This document shows, piece by piece, positions 9,960-20,111 of a DNA stretch of 64,000 bases. Each line of letters begins with the position of its first letter. The stretch's first letter is position 1. The stretch comes from an uncultured Coriobacteriaceae bacterium (GTDB taxonomy: Bacteria > Actinomycetota > Coriobacteriia > Coriobacteriales > Atopobiaceae). The stretch covers positions 124,001-188,000 of the forward strand of contig CANEFS010000001.1 of NCBI GenBank assembly GCA_947426865.1, given 5' to 3'. The position numbers were made by a program, and so were the translations under genes. The notes beneath the pieces are model-generated. The model saw only the letters and a program-made list of their open reading frames with translations, did no database searches and was not told the origin of the DNA.

Positions 9960-10974
9960 CCAAAATGTGCCATCCGACGTTCAGCTAACTCCGCAAGAGA
10001 GCTGTCACGCAGGCGTCACGCCAGAGTCGTCTTCAACCAATCGCCAAAAAGTGGTTGGTGTCATCGGCACCTTCGACGGCCTCCACAAAGGCCACACCTA
10101 TCTCATCCAACAAGCAAGAAACGCAGCCAAACAGGCAAACCTGCCTCTTGTCGCTTTCACGTTTTCTCCCAGTCCCAAAGAGGTCCTCGCGCCTCAGACG
10201 TTTAAGGGAGCCTTGCTCGACGAGCAGACAGGAGAAAAGGAGCAGCTCCTAAAGGTGGTAGGCGTCGATGAGGTTATCGTCCTTCCTTTCAACAAAACCT
10301 TCGCTGAGCGCACGCCAGCCGACTTTATCGAAAACGTCCTTCTTAAAAATTTCGCTTTCGAAAAACTTTTCGTCGGCGAGAATTTTACGTTCGGCGCGCA
10401 CGGCCAAGGCACACCTATGACATTGAAGGCCGCGATTCCAAGCACGGAAATCGTCGATCTTCTCACAATGCAGGGCAAGCCCGTTTCGTCCACCTCCATC
10501 CGAGAAGCCCTTCTTAAAGGCGACATCTTAACGGCAAATGCGCTGCTAGGACGCCCGTATGAGATCTTGGGAATTGTGGAGAGAGGAAACGGACGGGGCG
10601 CTAAACTCAACTTTCCTACGGCAAACATCGCCCCCTCTGCCAAGAGAGTGCTGCCGCCGGCCGGCGTTTATGCAGGTTATGCCCAGACTGAAAATGGAGG
10701 GCGCTACCTTGCGGCTATCAACGTTGGAACATCGCCTACGTTTAAGGATGAGGTCAAGCCCTACATTGAGGCCCACTTGCTTGACTTTGACGGCAACATT
10801 TACGGCCAGCCCTTGACCGTCTATTTCGAGAAACGCCTTAGGGAAGAAAAGACCTTTTCGTCCGTGGAAGAATTGATGGATACCGTACAATCGAACATAA
10901 AAGAAGTGCGAGAGCTTCTAGGGGAAAGCCCGTTTCTTGCGAGCACGCACACGAAGGGAGGAGAGAAAAGTTGA
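9949..10974 (+). CDS. ribF: Bifunctional riboflavin kinase / FAD synthetase
   Basis: 341 residues. The N-terminal adenylyltransferase domain has GTFDGLHKGH (~40-49), VGENFTFGAHG and the SSTSIREAL motif. The C-terminal kinase domain has GNGRGAKLNFPTANI and INVGTSPTF. It converts riboflavin to FMN and then FAD. The start ATG overlaps the end of truB; the first ~25 residues are unconserved, so a later start is possible, although none has a better ribosome site. Confidence 0.94.
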   Translation: MCSNQNVPSDVQLTPQESCHAGVTPESSSTNRQKVVGVIGTFDGLHKGHTYLIQQARNAAKQANLPLVAFTFSPSPKEVLAPQTFKGALLDEQTGEKEQLLKVVGVDEVIVLPFNKTFAERTPADFIENVLLKNFAFEKLFVGENFTFGAHGQGTPMTLKAAIPSTEIVDLLTMQGKPVSSTSIREALLKGDILTANALLGRPYEILGIVERGNGRGAKLNFPTANIAPSAKRVLPPAGVYAGYAQTENGGRYLAAINVGTSPTFKDEVKPYIEAHLLDFDGNIYGQPLTVYFEKRLREEKTFSSVEELMDTVQSNIKEVRELLGESPFLASTHTKGGEKS

Positions 10975-12950
10975 TTTCTGATGAAGAACGCGATCAAGTT
11001 CGCGCAGCTACCGATCTCGTTTCTCTCGTCTCGGAAACAGTAGTGCTCAAGCAACGCGGGGCGGACGATTTTTGGGGTTGTTGTCCCTTCCATCATGAAA
11101 AATCGCCGTCCTTCCACCTTCGCAGCTCCTCGGGGCTTTGGCATTGTTTTGGATGTGGGGAAGGCGGCGACGTCTTTGACTACGTAAAAAAGCGCGAAAA
11201 TCTGGACTTTGCGGACGCGGTGCGCTTTCTTGCCGCACGCGCCGGTATCGAACTGCACGAAGATTATTCCGGTTCGCGCGGCCCTAAAAAGACCAGACTC
11301 TCTGAGGCCCTTCTGAGCGCTGAGGAGTTCTATCAAATAAATCTTATGCGCTCAGGCAGCCCTGATGCCCAAAATGCCCGAGAATATCTTGCCTCGCGCG
11401 ATTTTAGCAGTGCCGTTTGCAAAAAGTGGGGAATAGGATTTGCTCCGGCCTCAACCAATCTAGCGGCGCAACTTCTCCAAAAGGGTTTCTCGGCAAAAGA
11501 GTTGGAAGTGGCAGACTTGGGCGTTTCACGTGGAGGACGCCTGCGCGACCGCTTTTTTAACCGCGTCATGTTTCCCATCACGAACGAACTGGGCTCGATT
11601 ATTGGGTTTGGCGGGCGCGTTCTGGGCGATGGTAAACCGAAGTATCTGAACTCGAAGGACTCGAGCATTTGGCACAAATCGAAAAATCTTTACGGGCTCG
11701 ACAAGGCCAAAGACGCCATCGTTTCAAAGAGCGCCGTCATCATCGTCGAGGGCTACACTGACTGCATTTCCCTGCATGAAGCAGGCTTTTCAAACACCGT
11801 GGCGGTGCTGGGAACGGCGCTGACGCAAGACCACATCAAGCTTCTGTCGCGCTATCGTCCCCGCAAAATCATTTCGCTTTTCGACGGCGACGAGGCAGGG
11901 CAGCGAGCAGCCAAAAAGGTCTCGCAGTTCGTTGACAAAACCGAGGCAGACCTGCTTGTTTGTGTCTTGCCGGAGAATTTGGATCCGGCAGAATATCTTG
12001 AAAAGTTCGGCCGAGAAGCCCTTGCCAAAAAGATTGAAAATTCCGTTCCGGTCATGGATTTCGTCCTGAAAAAGGAGTTCGAAGGTATGGACGAGTGGTC
12101 TCCTGGGATGCGCGTTTCGAAGCTGAGGGAGATTGCCGACCTTTTCGCGCCCCTCAGCAAAAGTCCGCTCCTTTCGACCTACGTGGCAACCATCGCCGAC
12201 CTTTTGAACATCTCGCAAGACGACGTTTTCAACGCAATTAATGTTGCGGAGAAAAAAGCGGCGAGTGGAAGAGCCTCCTTTTCTCAAGCGCCTTTTTCGC
12301 CGGCCCTAACCTCTTCGTATGCGCCGGTTTCCGCCGGCTTTAGCCCTTCCGCTCCGGCCCCGGCCCCGTCTCCCACCTCGGCTTCGGCTTCGGTCCCGGG
12401 CTCGGCTCCAGTGACCTCTCCTGGTGGCGGAGTTGAGGGGGGAGTCGAAGCTTCCTCCCATGCTGCACCCGGCGTGAACCCGGGCTTTTTGACGAAGGAT
12501 GAAGAGCTCCGCCTGAAAATGGAAAGGGAGCTCCTCAGTCTTTTAGCTGAAAACCGCGCGGTTTTCTCGGAAAATGTCGTAGAAACGAAAGGGATTTCCT
12601 GGCTGGATGCGGTGGACGAAAACATTTTTTCTATCATTCAAAGCGCGCCTCAATCGGAAAATGCCAGAGAGTTGATTGCAACAATCACCGCAAAAGTTCC
12701 GGATGCAGCAAAGATTTTGGCTTCTGCAGAGATTGAAGATCAGAGTGAAAGTCAGGTTCGCGTGCAGGCTGATTTTCTCGTTAAGAACATCCTTTTCCTT
12801 CAAAAACAAGCCGAGTTTCGCCGCATCAAATCGCGCCTCGGACTGACTTCGAAGGGAATAGAAGAGGAAGGGGAGGAGCTTTTGAGAAAAGCGTCTTCTC
12901 TCCAAAAAGAAATTGCGGAGTTGCAAAAAGAAATAACGAATCAGTTTTAA
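10971..12950 (+). CDS. dnaG: DNA primase
   Basis: 659 residues. N-terminal CHC2 zinc finger (CPFH near 38, then CFGC), RNA-polymerase-like core, and a TOPRIM domain (VEGYTDCISLHEAGF near 258 and DGDEAG). A long Ala/Pro/Ser linker (~435-515) precedes the helical DnaB-binding C-terminus. It lays primers for replication. The start is TTG at 10971, overlapping the ribF stop as TTGA, with a strong GGGAGGAG site just upstream. The adjacency to rpoD recalls the macromolecular synthesis operon, but an independent -10 lies before rpoD. Confidence 0.96.
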   Translation: MISDEERDQVRAATDLVSLVSETVVLKQRGADDFWGCCPFHHEKSPSFHLRSSSGLWHCFGCGEGGDVFDYVKKRENLDFADAVRFLAARAGIELHEDYSGSRGPKKTRLSEALLSAEEFYQINLMRSGSPDAQNAREYLASRDFSSAVCKKWGIGFAPASTNLAAQLLQKGFSAKELEVADLGVSRGGRLRDRFFNRVMFPITNELGSIIGFGGRVLGDGKPKYLNSKDSSIWHKSKNLYGLDKAKDAIVSKSAVIIVEGYTDCISLHEAGFSNTVAVLGTALTQDHIKLLSRYRPRKIISLFDGDEAGQRAAKKVSQFVDKTEADLLVCVLPENLDPAEYLEKFGREALAKKIENSVPVMDFVLKKEFEGMDEWSPGMRVSKLREIADLFAPLSKSPLLSTYVATIADLLNISQDDVFNAINVAEKKAASGRASFSQAPFSPALTSSYAPVSAGFSPSAPAPAPSPTSASASVPGSAPVTSPGGGVEGGVEASSHAAPGVNPGFLTKDEELRLKMERELLSLLAENRAVFSENVVETKGISWLDAVDENIFSIIQSAPQSENARELIATITAKVPDAAKILASAEIEDQSESQVRVQADFLVKNILFLQKQAEFRRIKSRLGLTSKGIEEEGEELLRKASSLQKEIAELQKEITNQF

Positions 12951-12988
12951 CTTTGCCACCACCGATTTTCGTTTTTAACAATGTATTT

Positions 12989-12998
12989 TGGGTATACT
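12989..12998 (+). promoter_or_regulatory. Candidate -10 element before rpoD
   Basis: TATACT at 12993-12998, 30 bases before the chosen start codon and within an AT-rich gap after dnaG. No convincing -35 is seen at the expected distance. Confidence 0.4.
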
Positions 12999-13027
12999 AA
13001 TTGGTCGTTTGCTTGGAAAGGATATAC

Positions 13028-14971
13028 GTGTCTCCTTTAACAAAAAAATCAAAAGCTCAAAAGACTTCAGCAAAAAGTGCAAAGGCGCAAAAAAGCTCCT
13101 CTTCTCCCAAAAAAGAGAGTGCTAAAAAGTCACCTTCTAAAACGAATTACGTCGCTAAAAAAGCGGCAAAAAAAACGGCCGCTAAAAGCGGAGCAAAAAA
13201 GGTTGCCGCTGCGGTGAAAAAAGCCGCCTTGGCTAAGAAAACAACGGTGAAGAAGGCTGCTCAAAAGACATCTGCTGCAAAGGAAAAAGCGAAAAAGGCC
13301 GTTAAAAAGGCAACTTCAGCAAAGACCGCCAAGAAGGTAACGGCTGCAAAAGGAGCCGCAAAGAAAGCAACTGCTACGAAAGTAGCTACGAAGAAAACGA
13401 CGCCCGCCAAAAACCAGGCTGTCTCAACTAAGAAAAAAACGGTTGCTGCAAAAAAGCAAGCGGCGAGTGCCAAGAAACAAACAACCGCTAAGAAACAAGC
13501 AGCGGCAAAAAAACAAACCGCAAAAGAGGCGACCTCTGCAACGCCAAAAGCTGCAAAGACACGTTCGGCTGAGACGGCCAAGGCAAAACAGGCGAGCACC
13601 TCAACAAAAAAAGCTGCTTCTAAAAAAGCTGAGGCCAAAAAAGACACGAAAAAAACGGCCAAGCGCGCCTCGACCAAGACGGAAAAGGCTGCCAACAAGT
13701 CTTCATCCAACGAGGCTCTTGACATCTTAACCATCCAAGAAGCACTGGTAGAGAAGGGCAAAAACAACAAGCTCACCCTCACCGAAGACGATATTCAAGT
13801 CGCTCTTTCTGATATCGATTACAACCCTGATGAGCTTGATAAGCTCTACGACACTATTCGCAAAAACGGCATTGCGATTACCAATCCTAACTCCAGCGAG
13901 GATACTCCCGGTATTTTGGCCGCTGAAGAAACAGTCGAAAGCAAACTCGAAGAAGAGGCAAAAAAGACACCGGCAACCGCTTCTAAAACCCCAGCCCCAA
14001 AGCGTGAGGGAGCCAAAAAGTCCCGTATCAATACTGGAACCGTCATGCTGACGGGAGATCCGGTCCGCATGTATCTGAAGGAAATCGGAAAAGTTTCCCT
14101 TCTTAGCGCTGCCGACGAGGTTCACCTTTCCATGAAGATTGAGGCTGGCACCCAAGCGGAAGAAAAGCTCGCCGCCTTCCACGCCGAAGAGATCAAACTG
14201 ACCCGCGCCGAGCAGCGCCGCCTCACGCGCGTCGAGCAAATGGGACTTGAAGCAAAACAGGATCTTATCTCGGCAAACCTTCGTTTGGTCGTCTCTATAG
14301 CGAAAAAATATGTCGGCCGCGGCATGCTCTTCTTGGACCTCATCCAGGAAGGCAACCTTGGTCTTATTCGCGCTGTCGAGAAGTTCGACTACACCAAGGG
14401 TTTTAAATTTTCAACGTATGCAACCTGGTGGATTCGCCAGGCCATAACCCGCGCCATTGCCGACCAGGCGCGCACCATTCGTATTCCTGTGCACATGGTC
14501 GAGACGATCAACAAGCTCGTCCGTGTCCAGCGCGACCTTCTTCAGCAACTCGGTCGAGATCCAACTCCGGAAGAGATTGGCAAGAAGATGGAGCTGAGCG
14601 CAGAGCGCGTTCGCGAGATCCAAAAGATTAGCCAGGAGCCCGTTTCTCTCGAGACACCCATTGGCGAAGAAGAGGATTCGCAACTGGGCGATTTTATTGA
14701 GGACGCTCAAGCGATTTCTCCTCAAGAGGCGGCCAGTGACTCGATGCTTCGCGAGCAGTTGAATCAGGTTCTTGAATCTTTGGCCGACCGTGAGCGCAAA
14801 GTTATTAAGCTTCGCTTTGGTCTTGAGGACGGCCACCCTCGCACGCTGGAGGAAGTTGGGCGCGAATTTGGCGTTACCCGTGAGCGCATCCGTCAGATTG
14901 AGTCGAAGACGCTCGCAAAACTTCGTCATCCCTCGCGCTCCGGCAAGCTTAAAGATTACATGGAAGATTAG
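13028..14971 (+). CDS. rpoD: Primary sigma factor with histone H1-like N-terminal tail
   Basis: 647 residues from GTG at 13028, preceded by GGAAAGG; an earlier TTG at 13001 lacks a site. Residues 1 to ~220 are Lys/Ala/Thr-rich (repeated AAKK and AKKA units) like a histone H1 tail. A region 1.1-like helical segment follows ([19 protein letters not shown]), then region 1.2 ([16 protein letters not shown], ~344), region 2 ([33 protein letters not shown]), region 3 and region 4 ([20 protein letters not shown]). It directs RNA polymerase to housekeeping promoters. Basic tails of this kind are known in actinobacterial SigA proteins. Confidence 0.96.
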   Translation: MSPLTKKSKAQKTSAKSAKAQKSSSSPKKESAKKSPSKTNYVAKKAAKKTAAKSGAKKVAAAVKKAALAKKTTVKKAAQKTSAAKEKAKKAVKKATSAKTAKKVTAAKGAAKKATATKVATKKTTPAKNQAVSTKKKTVAAKKQAASAKKQTTAKKQAAAKKQTAKEATSATPKAAKTRSAETAKAKQASTSTKKAASKKAEAKKDTKKTAKRASTKTEKAANKSSSNEALDILTIQEALVEKGKNNKLTLTEDDIQVALSDIDYNPDELDKLYDTIRKNGIAITNPNSSEDTPGILAAEETVESKLEEEAKKTPATASKTPAPKREGAKKSRINTGTVMLTGDPVRMYLKEIGKVSLLSAADEVHLSMKIEAGTQAEEKLAAFHAEEIKLTRAEQRRLTRVEQMGLEAKQDLISANLRLVVSIAKKYVGRGMLFLDLIQEGNLGLIRAVEKFDYTKGFKFSTYATWWIRQAITRAIADQARTIRIPVHMVETINKLVRVQRDLLQQLGRDPTPEEIGKKMELSAERVREIQKISQEPVSLETPIGEEEDSQLGDFIEDAQAISPQEAASDSMLREQLNQVLESLADRERKVIKLRFGLEDGHPRTLEEVGREFGVTRERIRQIESKTLAKLRHPSRSGKLKDYMED

Positions 14972-15005
14972 AGTCCGTTAAAAAAGAGAGCCTGTTAGGA
15001 AAAAC

Positions 15006-15425
15006 ATGTCACAAGACCGAAAGAGCATGAAAGTCATCAGCCTCCTTTGCATCCTTTGGGGGCTTTTCTCGGCAATATTTACGTTGCTCGTTATCATCGA
15101 GGCGTCTAGCAACGGATGGACTGCCCTCAGTGGCGCTTTTGCTGTCGGCACTTTCGTCCAAACCGTTTTGGGCATTTACGTTGCTTCGGCCGGAGTGAAG
15201 GGGGCAAACACGCCCTCCAAAGCGTTGCCTTTTATGCTTTCTTCCATCGCGTTTGGCCTGCTAGAAGTGCTGTTTCTGATTGCCGTTTTCCTACTCTTCC
15301 AAGTGGAAGACCCGAGCGCTCTTTTTGCCGGTTGGTGGGGAATTGTTCTGTCGGTTCTTGCAGCTATTTTGGGGTTTCTTGGCTATTTCTTTGGCAGACG
15401 CGTCTACCGAGCATCTCTTAAGTAG
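15006..15425 (+). CDS. Small four-helix membrane protein, function unknown
   Basis: 139 residues with four predicted membrane segments (about 10-30, 42-62, 74-98 and 108-130) and short charged ends (MSQDRKSMK, RRVYRASLK). I do not recognise a family motif. The ATG is preceded by AGGAAAA. It sits alone between rpoD and tRNA-Val. Confidence 0.6.
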   Translation: MSQDRKSMKVISLLCILWGLFSAIFTLLVIIEASSNGWTALSGAFAVGTFVQTVLGIYVASAGVKGANTPSKALPFMLSSIAFGLLEVLFLIAVFLLFQVEDPSALFAGWWGIVLSVLAAILGFLGYFFGRRVYRASLK

Positions 15426-15571
15426 CCCGTTAAGGGGCCTGCATTCTTCCGTTTTATTCGAGAAAGTCTCTTAGCACGGGAGAGAAATTGATTGCCATGG
15501 CTGAGAGATTGGTAGGCTTCGGCTCGCTCTTGCTGTAATCGAACAAAGTCTCGTCAAAGTTGCCGGAATTC

Positions 15572-15580
15572 TGGTACTAT
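15572..15580 (+). promoter_or_regulatory. Candidate extended -10 for tRNA-Val
   Basis: TGGTACTAT (a TG, one base, then TACTAT), 16 bases upstream of the mature tRNA 5' end. No good -35 was found, as is allowed for extended -10 promoters. Confidence 0.4.
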
Positions 15581-15595
15581 TTTGAAGCACGAAAT

Positions 15596-15670
15596 GGGCG
15601 ATTGGCTCAGGGGTAGAGCGCTGCCTTCACACGGCAGAGGTCGTTGGTTCGAAACCAACATCGCCCACCA
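15596..15670 (+). tRNA. tRNA-Val (anticodon CAC)
   Basis: Full cloverleaf: acceptor GGGCGAT pairs with ATCGCCC, D arm GCTC...GAGC, and anticodon stem CTGCC/GGCAG around loop TTCACAC (anticodon CAC, reads GUG). The T arm is TTGGTTCGAAACCAA-like, discriminator A, and CCA is encoded. The 3' end is followed by a run of six T. Confidence 0.95.
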
Positions 15671-15693
15671 TTTTTTGAAGAAAATCAGCACGT

Positions 15694-17823
15694 ATGCTGC
15701 TATTAGTTGAAAACGTTTCTAAATCCTTTGGCCCGCAGGTTCTCTACACTTCTGCCACCCTCCAGCTTAATAAGGGAGAACGCTGGGCGCTCGTCGGTCC
15801 TAATGGGGCTGGTAAAACCACTCTGTTGAAAATCATCTTGGGTCAAGAAACTGCAGATAAAGGAAGCATTTCTATCGCTAAAGGAACAACGCTTGGCTAT
15901 CTCGAACAAGAGATAAAAAAACCCACCCAGGCGCCTGCGCTCGAAGAAGTTCTCAATTCGGTGACCGAGATCAAAGACCTGGAAGCCCGCATTGAAAAGA
16001 CTCAAAACGAGCTAACCCACACCCACCAGCCAGAGAAGCAGGAAGCTCTTCTCAAAATCTTAGGCGAGGCGCAGAATCGTTTTGAAGAGCTGGGAGGCTA
16101 CGAGCTTGAAAGTAACGCCAAGCAAATCATGGCGGGCCTCGGCTTTTCCGAGAAAGACTTCAACAAACCTACCAACGAGTTTTCCGGTGGCTGGCTTATG
16201 CGTATCGCTCTTTCAAAGCTCCTGCTCAAGCATCCCGATGTGCTTCTTCTTGACGAGCCGACGAACCACCTCGATCTGGAATCGGTCCACTGGTTTGAGT
16301 CGTTTTTAAATTCGTATTCGGGTTCGGTTTTGATGGTCAGCCACGACCGCGCTTTTATGGATCAAGTCGTCGACCACGTTGCGGCGCTAGAGAACAGAAC
16401 GCTCCGCACGTACAAGGGTAATTATTCGGCGTATTTGAAGGCCCGAGAAGAAAACCTCGAGCAGCTTCGTGCCAAACGTTCAGCTCAGGAGCGCGAGATC
16501 GCACACATGCAAGTGTTTGTCGACAAGTTTCGCTATAAGGCGACGAAGGCGAAGGCAGCTCAGGAGCGCATGGCTCGCATTGAGCAAATCAAGGAAAATC
16601 TTGTGGTTCTTCCCGAGAAAACCAGCCACGTCCACTTCACCTTCCCGCAACCTCAGCGCACGCCCGATTTGGTGGTGTCTCTCGAAGATGTCGAGAAAAC
16701 CTACGAGACTCCAAAGGATGATACGGGCGCGCAACTTGTAAAAAATACAGTGTACAAGGACTTGAACCTCAAGCTTTATCGAGGAGACAGAGTGGCTCTC
16801 GTGGGGCCAAACGGAGCGGGGAAGTCCACGCTTATGAAGCTGATTGCTGGCGCCATCGAGCCTACCAAAGGAGAAGTCGGCCTAGGAAAAAACGTTTCTG
16901 TTTCCTACTATGCTCAGCACCAAACGGAAAATTTGGAGCCTGCTCACACTGTTTTGCAGGAAATGAACGAGGCTGCTAAAGGCTGGACAACGACGGAGGA
17001 GCGTCGTCTTTTAGGCGCCTTTCTTTTTACGCCCGACGATATCGAGAAAAAAATCTTGCTTCTTTCCGGTGGCGAGAAAGCCCGTCTCGCGCTTGCAAAA
17101 ATGCTTGTTCAACCTGCAGCTTTGCTCTGCCTGGACGAGCCTACAAACCACTTGGATATCGACTCGGTTTCTGTTTTGGAAGATGCGCTGAAAGATTTTA
17201 CGGGAACTATCGTCTTTATCTCGCACGACGAAACCTTGGTGCGCGCAATCGCCAACAAAATCATCGATGTGCGCGACGGGCAAGCTCGCGTTTTTGAGGG
17301 CGACTACGACTACTATCTTTTCAAGCGCGCAGACCTGAACGCCCGCAAGCTTGAAGAGGATGCGACCGCTGAAGAAGCGCATCCCGCCCCTTCCTCTGGC
17401 AGCCAACCAGCTCCTTCCCCAAACGGCTCAACTTCAAGTAACGCCCAGGCCGCACCCAATAAGCCCTTCTCGGAAAGAGCGGGAGGAGGCCCCAAAACAA
17501 AAGAGCAAAAACGCGCCGAGGCCGCTCAGAGAAATCTCCTCTACCAGATGACGGCGGTACCAAAAAAGCGCATGGCCGCCATCGAAGATAAGCTGGAGAA
17601 AAAAAAGAAGCGCCACACAGAGCTCATGGATTTGCTGGCGGACAACGACATCTACCAGCAGAAAGAAGCGTTTGACGCCGCCATGCAGGAGTATTCCAAA
17701 ATCGTGAAGGAAATCCCTGCTTTAGAGGAAGAATGGCTTGAGCTTTCTCTAGAATTGGAGGAGGTTGAAAAAGCTCAGGCCGCCGCAAAAACCGAGAAAC
17801 CAGGGGAAGACGGGAACAACTAA
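15694..17823 (+). CDS. ABC-F family ATPase (Uup/EttA-like)
   Basis: 709 residues with two ABC ATPase domains and no membrane segments. Walker [10 protein letters not shown] (35-43) and GPNGAGKST (~370); signature FSGGW and LSGGE; Walker [12 protein letters not shown] and [11 protein letters not shown]. The interdomain linker is the ABC-F signature region. The C-terminal ~180 residues are a Ser/Pro/Asn-rich spacer followed by a coiled coil ([16 protein letters not shown]), as in Uup-type members. ABC-F proteins act on ribosomes in translation regulation or drug protection; which role applies here cannot be told. The start is 23 bases after the tRNA. Confidence 0.9.
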   Translation: MLLLVENVSKSFGPQVLYTSATLQLNKGERWALVGPNGAGKTTLLKIILGQETADKGSISIAKGTTLGYLEQEIKKPTQAPALEEVLNSVTEIKDLEARIEKTQNELTHTHQPEKQEALLKILGEAQNRFEELGGYELESNAKQIMAGLGFSEKDFNKPTNEFSGGWLMRIALSKLLLKHPDVLLLDEPTNHLDLESVHWFESFLNSYSGSVLMVSHDRAFMDQVVDHVAALENRTLRTYKGNYSAYLKAREENLEQLRAKRSAQEREIAHMQVFVDKFRYKATKAKAAQERMARIEQIKENLVVLPEKTSHVHFTFPQPQRTPDLVVSLEDVEKTYETPKDDTGAQLVKNTVYKDLNLKLYRGDRVALVGPNGAGKSTLMKLIAGAIEPTKGEVGLGKNVSVSYYAQHQTENLEPAHTVLQEMNEAAKGWTTTEERRLLGAFLFTPDDIEKKILLLSGGEKARLALAKMLVQPAALLCLDEPTNHLDIDSVSVLEDALKDFTGTIVFISHDETLVRAIANKIIDVRDGQARVFEGDYDYYLFKRADLNARKLEEDATAEEAHPAPSSGSQPAPSPNGSTSSNAQAAPNKPFSERAGGGPKTKEQKRAEAAQRNLLYQMTAVPKKRMAAIEDKLEKKKKRHTELMDLLADNDIYQQKEAFDAAMQEYSKIVKEIPALEEEWLELSLELEEVEKAQAAAKTEKPGEDGNN

Positions 17824-17915
17824 GGTTCCGAGAAGCCCAGGGAAGCCGAGAAAATCAAGAGGCTAGGGAAGCATAAGAAGGCCAGAAACGACGAGAACAA
17901 GAGGGGAGAAGTGAA
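17824..17915 (+). repeat. Purine-rich spacer of degenerate repeats
   Basis: The spacer is almost all purine on the + strand and is made of related pieces such as CCGAGAAGCCCAGGGAAG, then CCGAGAAAATCAAGAGG and CTAGGGAAGC. One exact CCGAGAAA lies at 17846-17853. Confidence 0.5.
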
Positions 17916-17921
17916 TCTTCG

Positions 17922-18230
17922 ATGCGAGAAGCACCCATTATCATATTGCGCATTCTTTCGATGCTGTTCCGCGTTCTCGCACTCGTTTTGGCTTTTATCA
18001 TTCTTCTCTTGCTGTTTGGAACCTCGGCTCGCTTTAATTTGGTAGATCAAGTGGCTACTTTATCGGCGCTCGCCCCTTTTGGAGGAAACGCCGCGTTGCT
18101 CGTGCCAACTCCTTTGGGAGGCGCGATTCATGGGGATCTCTGCATTTTGTGCATTGTTTTATTTATACTAGATTGGTTCTGTTTGCGGTATTTCAATCGC
18201 TTAGCCAAAGAGAATCGCAAAGCTGCGTAA
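17922..18230 (+). CDS. Small membrane protein, function unknown
   Basis: 102 residues with two hydrophobic helices (about 5-33 and 73-90) separated by a ~40-residue loop rich in Ala/Leu/Gly; the C-terminus is basic (RLAKENRKAA). No recognised motif. A GGGGAGAAG site 10-15 bases upstream and the gene-like composition support it. It may be co-transcribed with the upstream ABC-F gene. Confidence 0.5.
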   Translation: MREAPIIILRILSMLFRVLALVLAFIILLLLFGTSARFNLVDQVATLSALAPFGGNAALLVPTPLGGAIHGDLCILCIVLFILDWFCLRYFNRLAKENRKAA

Positions 18231-18236
18231 AGCTAA

Positions 18237-18386
18237 AATAAGAAACGCAGAATAAGAAACGCGGAACAAAAAAAGCAGCTGCCTGCAGAAAAAGAACGAA
18301 CCGAAAAAGCGAAAACGAAAAAGAACGAACCGAAAAGAACGAAGCGAAAAAGAACGAACCGAAAAAGCGAAACCGAAAAAGATAAG
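18237..18386 (+). repeat. Degenerate A-rich tandem repeats before the site-2 protease gene
   Basis: AATAAGAAACGC appears at about 18237 and 18251. From 18291 on, units of AAAGAACGAACCGAAAA recur about every 29 bases (near 18291, 18320, 18349) with partial CGAAAA units between. A short palindrome GCAGCTGC lies near 18275. Confidence 0.7.
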
Positions 18387-18390
18387 ATAC

Positions 18391-19113
18391 GTGATTGATC
18401 TAACCCCTCAAGCCCTCATACAAGACGCTATTGTCGTGATTGTTGTTATGATGTCTGCCTCTTTGCACGAGGTGGCGCATGGCTGGGTCGCCTATAAATG
18501 CGGCGACAACACGGCCAAAGCAATGGGGCGCCTCACCTTAAACCCTCTTGCACACATCGACCTCTTTGGCTCGATTATTCTGCCTTTCCTCATGATGCTT
18601 TTAGGGGGACCGGTTTTCGGTTACGCAAAACCCGTTCCCTACAACCCAAACAACTTGAGAAACCGCAGAACAGACGAGCTCCTTGTGGCGCTCGCGGGAC
18701 CGGCTTCCAACATGGTCCAAGTTATTCTCGGCTTCATCGTGCTCTTTCTCTTAGGACATTTGCTTCCCGCAAACGAAGTTGCTCTTACGACAGTTTCGAC
18801 GCATGGGGGTTCAGGAATTGCTGTGCTTTATTGGGTATTCGAGATTTTGTCCCTCTATATCTGGGCAAATCTCATTCTCTGCTTCTTCAATCTGTTGCCT
18901 ATTCCGCCGCTTGATGGCTCGCACATCATCGCCTTTTTTCTTAAGGGAAAAGCGCTTCTCACGTATTACCAAATTGCGCGCTACTCGCTTCCCATTCTTT
19001 TGGTCATCCTCTACGTTTTTCCGATGATGTTTCACGTCAATCCGCTGGGCGCCTACTTTAATGTGACAGCCGGGGTCATCTATAAAGGGATTTTGAATAT
19101 CTGTTTCGTATGA
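18391..19113 (+). CDS. Site-2 protease family membrane metalloprotease (M50)
   Basis: 240 residues, about six membrane helices. The zinc motif HEVAH is at 26-30, and the second metal motif LLPIPPLDGSH is near 170. The family hallmark RLTLNPLAHIDLFGS follows the first motif. Members cut transmembrane substrates such as anti-sigma factors; no PDZ domain is present, so it belongs to the short Rv2869-unlike, RseP-unlike group next to scpA in many Gram-positive bacteria. The start GTG has no obvious ribosome site, and an ATG at 18450 is in a conserved helix. It overlaps scpA by four bases (ATGA). Confidence 0.85.
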   Translation: MIDLTPQALIQDAIVVIVVMMSASLHEVAHGWVAYKCGDNTAKAMGRLTLNPLAHIDLFGSIILPFLMMLLGGPVFGYAKPVPYNPNNLRNRRTDELLVALAGPASNMVQVILGFIVLFLLGHLLPANEVALTTVSTHGGSGIAVLYWVFEILSLYIWANLILCFFNLLPIPPLDGSHIIAFFLKGKALLTYYQIARYSLPILLVILYVFPMMFHVNPLGAYFNVTAGVIYKGILNICFV

Positions 19114-20111
19114 GCTACACCGTAAAAACAGCCACTTTTTCTGGTCCTTTCGACCTTTTATTGCGCCTTGTCAGCAAGCAAATGGTCGACATCTCGACGC
19201 TGTCGATTGCAGAAATTGCCGACCAGTACGTGGCAGAAGTCACCTCCTTAACCAAAGATAAAAACGAGCCGCTTGACCTGGAGGTTGCCTCCGACTTTCT
19301 GCTTGTCGCCTCCACGCTGCTTGAAATAAAGAGCCGCTCGCTTTTGGGCCGCAAGGACGAGAAAGACTCCTTCGAAGAAGAGGAGGCTTCTCTTAGTCCA
19401 GAGGATGCCCGAGAAATTCTTATCGCACGCCTCATTGCCTACAAGCAAGTTAGAGATGTTGCCAAAGCGCTTTCGGTGCGCCTTGAGAAGGAATCAAAAA
19501 TGGTTGCCCGTTACGTCGGCCCCGAGCCTGAGTTTTTGCACGTCGTTCCCGACTACGTACAAATTAGCATCGAAGAGCTTGCAAAAATTGGCGCGGAGGT
19601 CGAAGAGCGCCAGCAGCAAGTTATTGCCGAGGCCAACCACATAGCCCCTAAGCGCATCTCGGTCGCCCGCGCCATCAAGAAGGTGGACGCAAAGATTGCC
19701 CAAACCCCAAAGACGACGTTTACCCAGATGTTGGAGGGCGAAGACAAGCCCGAAGAGGTCGTCGTTTTGCTCCTTGCCCTTCTCGAGCTCTACAAGTTTG
19801 GCTCAATTAAGCTGCGCCAGAAGCACGTTTTTGAAGAGATTGAGATTGAACGCATTGAAGGCGCCACAGAATACGCAGGCGCGCTGACTGACTACGATTC
19901 TGTCGGCCCGCAAGATGAAGCGGATGAAGCCGCCGCTGCCGAGAAAACCGCCGAAGCTGAGGCCGCCGACGTCGAAGGCGCCGACGCTCCGAAGCAGCCA
20001 CTCGCAGACGACGCCCCAGAGCAATCCGCCGCCGCTGAGGCCGCAGCCGAAGCCCCCGCCCCCACTCCAACCCCCACCCCCAACCAGAATCCCAAGAAAG
20101 AGGAGCACTAA
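19110..20111 (+). CDS. scpA: Segregation and condensation protein A (kleisin)
   Basis: 333 residues. N-terminal SMC-binding motif (GPFDLLLRLVSKQMVDISTLSIAEI in part), followed by SDFLLVASTLLEIKSRSLL, and a C-terminal winged-helix part (VVLLLALLELYKFGSIKLRQ in part). The last ~70 residues are an Ala/Glu/Pro tail (AEAPAPTPTPTPN) absent from typical ScpA. With SMC and ScpB it forms the condensin complex. Start ATG overlaps the previous stop; the 3' end overlaps scpB by one base (TAATG). Confidence 0.95.
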   Translation: MSYTVKTATFSGPFDLLLRLVSKQMVDISTLSIAEIADQYVAEVTSLTKDKNEPLDLEVASDFLLVASTLLEIKSRSLLGRKDEKDSFEEEEASLSPEDAREILIARLIAYKQVRDVAKALSVRLEKESKMVARYVGPEPEFLHVVPDYVQISIEELAKIGAEVEERQQQVIAEANHIAPKRISVARAIKKVDAKIAQTPKTTFTQMLEGEDKPEEVVVLLLALLELYKFGSIKLRQKHVFEEIEIERIEGATEYAGALTDYDSVGPQDEADEAAAAEKTAEAEAADVEGADAPKQPLADDAPEQSAAAEAAAEAPAPTPTPTPNQNPKKEEH

